NCBI GenBank assembly: GCA_015655115.1
Contig: JAATFQ010000290.1
Coordinates: forward strand, 1 to 64,000
Source of the DNA: Sphingobacteriales bacterium
GTDB taxonomy: Bacteria > Bacteroidota > Bacteroidia > Sphingobacteriales > Sphingobacteriaceae
Length of the DNA stretch: 64,000 nt
Direction: 5' to 3'
Shown piece by piece: positions 62,270 to 64,000 of the stretch. The notes below the pieces were generated by a model. The model had not been told where the DNA came from. It ran no database searches and worked only from the letters and a program-made list of their open reading frames with translations. Position 1 is the stretch's first letter. Each line of letters begins with the position of its first letter. A program made the translations under genes and the position numbers.

Positions 62270-63233
62270 AAGTCCCCTCCAGATTATTTGTGCTTTTGAA
62301 TATATACATATTCAGAAGATACCTATTGCTGAGGTCCACTTTATTTATCTGCGTAAGTATAGCCTGTCAGATATTCAGGTACATCATACTTTTACGTTTT
62401 ATGGGGTGAATGACTATTCTACAATCAAATTTGGCAATTCCAATATCATCACTATTCTTGGATTTAATGTGCTTTCATCAAAATTCATTTTACTGAAGGT
62501 GGCTGCCAAACTGAGGCAGCTGATTACCGATCATTTCGCTAAGCGCTCTTTATTTCAGCTCGTCAAAAATAAAACCAGGCAAACGCTGGTATTAGGTGAT
62601 CCCAATTTTAAATTATACCAGTATCTCCCTGCATTGATACCAAACAAAAATATTGTTTTACTGGATGATGGCTTAAGCTCAATGATCATTACCCCCGATT
62701 ACAGAAAGAATAACAATAAAGTAATTTCTTTTTCTTTCTTACGGCAGGAATCTGATCATGCAGATGAGTGTATGATGCATTCTTTTCCCGCAATTAAATC
62801 GTTATCAAAATTAACTATTAGCGGTGATATGATCCTCTTTATTGGACAGCCGCTCTATGAAGCCAATCTCGTCAGTATGGAAGAAATGGAAAATCTCCTT
62901 TTGGCTATCGCCAATGTATATCCGGGCAAGCGTTTTATCTATATTGCCCACCGTTGGGAGCGCCATATTAAATCATTTAAATTTCCGTCAAATTTCGAAG
63001 TCCACACCAGGAAATATTTACCAATCGAATTATTTATCAGCCAGTTCAATCCTATTCCTCATCATGTGATGTCATTTTATTCTTCAGCATTGATCACATT
63101 AAAAAAGATCCTGCCCGAAGAGCTGATTTTTTCGGCATTTGATATTCAGGAAAGAATTAAAATGGAGAATATTCATAAGGGTTATGAAATGATAAAGTCA
63201 TTTGGTATTCCTGTAGTAAAATTTATTAAATAA
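62253..63233 (+). CDS. Putative CMP-nonulosonate glycosyltransferase (GT52/polysialyltransferase-like)
   Basis: A 326-aa protein that starts IIIKSPLQIICAFEYI, the typical opening of GT52 and polysialyltransferase-like enzymes. It has a D-D-G motif near residues 138-140 (NIVLLDDGLSSMI) and a histidine motif near 233 (YIAHRWERH) in place of HP-x-E, with a downstream Ser-Ser pair (MSFYSSALITLKK). These are the motifs used by bacterial sialyltransferases for CMP-sugar binding. Position next to LegF and LegI suggests it transfers the nonulosonic acid. Identity to characterised enzymes appears low, so this is inference. Confidence 0.65.
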   Translation: MLIIIKSPLQIICAFEYIHIQKIPIAEVHFIYLRKYSLSDIQVHHTFTFYGVNDYSTIKFGNSNIITILGFNVLSSKFILLKVAAKLRQLITDHFAKRSLFQLVKNKTRQTLVLGDPNFKLYQYLPALIPNKNIVLLDDGLSSMIITPDYRKNNNKVISFSFLRQESDHADECMMHSFPAIKSLSKLTISGDMILFIGQPLYEANLVSMEEMENLLLAIANVYPGKRFIYIAHRWERHIKSFKFPSNFEVHTRKYLPIELFISQFNPIPHHVMSFYSSALITLKKILPEELIFSAFDIQERIKMENIHKGYEMIKSFGIPVVKFIK

Positions 63234-63243
63234 TATTAGGAAT

Positions 63244-64000
63244 ATGTCAAGCTTAATAATGAACCGGACCGTCAATAATGTTTTAATCATAGCTGAAGCA
63301 GGAGTGAACCATAATGGAGATCTCGCGCTTGCCAGGAAGCTAATTGAGGCAGCTGCAGACGCGGGGGCTGACTTTGTAAAATTCCAAACTTTCAAGGCTG
63401 ATAAGCTGGTCAGCAAAACTGCCGGGAAAGCGGTTTATCAGATGCAGAATACCCATGATCAACTGGAGTCGCAATATGCGATGCTTAAAAAATTAGAGAT
63501 GCCCGATGAATGGCATTTTGAGCTCATTAAGTATGCAGCAGAAAAAGGAATCCGGTTTTTATCAACCGGATTTGATGAAGAAAGTATTGATTTCCTGGAT
63601 AGGCTGGGGATGCCATTTTTCAAAATCCCTTCAGGGGAGATTACCAATAAGCCCTATATCCAGCATGTTGCGCAAAAGGGTAAGCCCATTATTTTGTCGA
63701 CCGGCATGGCGGATATTACCGAAGTTCAGGAGGCCATTGCATTGATCACAGCGACAGGTTTATCTGCTGAGATGATCACCGTGCTGCATTGTAATACGGA
63801 GTATCCTACTCCCATGCATGAAGTGAACCTGTTGGCGATGAATGTTATGGCAGAATCATTAAATGTTAAAGTTGGCTATTCAGATCATACCCTGGGGATC
63901 GAGGTGCCTATAGCCGCGGTTGCTTTGGGGGCCACGGTAATAGAAAAACATTTTACGCTGGACCGCAGTTTACCGGGACCGGATCATCCTGCGTCACTTG
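63244..64000 (+). CDS. Nonulosonic acid synthase (LegI/NeuB-type), partial at window end
   Basis: The frame is open from ATG to the window edge (about 252 residues), so it is absent from the ORF track. VLIIAEAGVNHNGDLALARKLIEAAADAGADFVKFQTF is the NeuB/LegI opening. KIPSGEITNKPYIQHVA, STGMADITEV, HCNTEYPTP, VGYSDHTLG and VIEKHFTLDRSLPGPDH follow. It condenses phosphoenolpyruvate with an N-acylated mannosamine-type sugar; given the locus, 2,4-diacetamido-2,4,6-trideoxymannose to give legionaminic acid is likely. The C-terminal antifreeze-like domain would lie beyond the window. Confidence 0.93.
   Translation, partial: MSSLIMNRTVNNVLIIAEAGVNHNGDLALARKLIEAAADAGADFVKFQTFKADKLVSKTAGKAVYQMQNTHDQLESQYAMLKKLEMPDEWHFELIKYAAEKGIRFLSTGFDEESIDFLDRLGMPFFKIPSGEITNKPYIQHVAQKGKPIILSTGMADITEVQEAIALITATGLSAEMITVLHCNTEYPTPMHEVNLLAMNVMAESLNVKVGYSDHTLGIEVPIAAVALGATVIEKHFTLDRSLPGPDHPASL

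Overview
The window reads as chromosomal DNA from a Bacteroidota species of the Sphingobacteriaceae (Pedobacter-like). Supporting signs are: type III glutamine synthetase; archaeal-type ProS; GLPGLI and TonB-linked outer-membrane proteins; NifU-like Nfu; DUF4296 and TIGR02757 proteins; promoters of the Bacteroidota type (TTTG / TAnnTTTG); almost no Shine-Dalgarno sequences; and moderate GC. No insertion sequence, prophage, integrase or CRISPR array is visible.

Bases 1-16,400 are mostly housekeeping. They hold glnN (minus strand, with an in-frame TGA at the very edge), a TonB-type energy transducer, VOC-trmN6, a YfcE-like phosphoesterase, fbp, rnhA and tRNA-His. A 0.9-kb gene-free island follows, with a strikingly regular array of 17 units of 11 bp and a candidate small RNA. 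Then come ubiX, an mtaB-lgt-inositol-phosphatase operon, nfu, purB (apparently starting at ATT), a small lipoprotein divergent from an ECF sigma factor whose partner is an anti-sigma-like/trypsin-like protease fusion, a GNAT enzyme behind a 57-bp palindrome, a 1-Cys peroxiredoxin and a cold-shock protein.

Bases 16,400-48,200 are mixed metabolism and envelope: a GNAT - mini-lipoprotein - aspartokinase - methyltransferase operon, yggS, DUF4296-mutS2, scoAB, a LysM/DPBB protein with udk, dps, ubiD, a FadL-like porin with a Gly/Tyr/Trp-rich lipoprotein, proS, a trans-sulfuration enzyme, TIGR02757, a YdeI-like protein, a dolichyl-phosphate-mannose-synthase-like GT2, two POT peptide transporters, an SPFH - Arc - thiolase - hypothetical run, and a GLPGLI/outer-membrane-barrel pair.

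From 48,901 to the end, every gene is on the plus strand and forms one surface-polysaccharide locus: Wza-like exporter, Wzc-like tyrosine kinase, TviB-like dehydrogenase, LegB, LegC, NeuD/LegH-type acyltransferase, LegG/NeuC-type 2-epimerase, PIG-L deacetylase, PtmE-like nucleotidyltransferase, LegF/NeuA-type CMP transferase, TviC/WbpP-like epimerase, Wzx-like flippase, a GT52/polysialyltransferase-like enzyme, and the start of LegI/NeuB. Together these predict synthesis of a CMP-activated nonulosonic acid (legionaminic-acid type) plus UDP-GalNAcA, and their export as a capsule or exopolysaccharide. No initiating transferase or polymerase is visible in the window, so the locus continues to the right.

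The observations most worth checking are the 11-bp phased array, the duplicated TGGGTTACC-N15-TATTAAT element between the lipoprotein and sigma-factor genes, the sigma factor / protease-anti-sigma pair, the legionaminic-type pathway with its extra deacetylase and unassigned glycosyltransferase, the TGA in glnN and the ATT start of purB.
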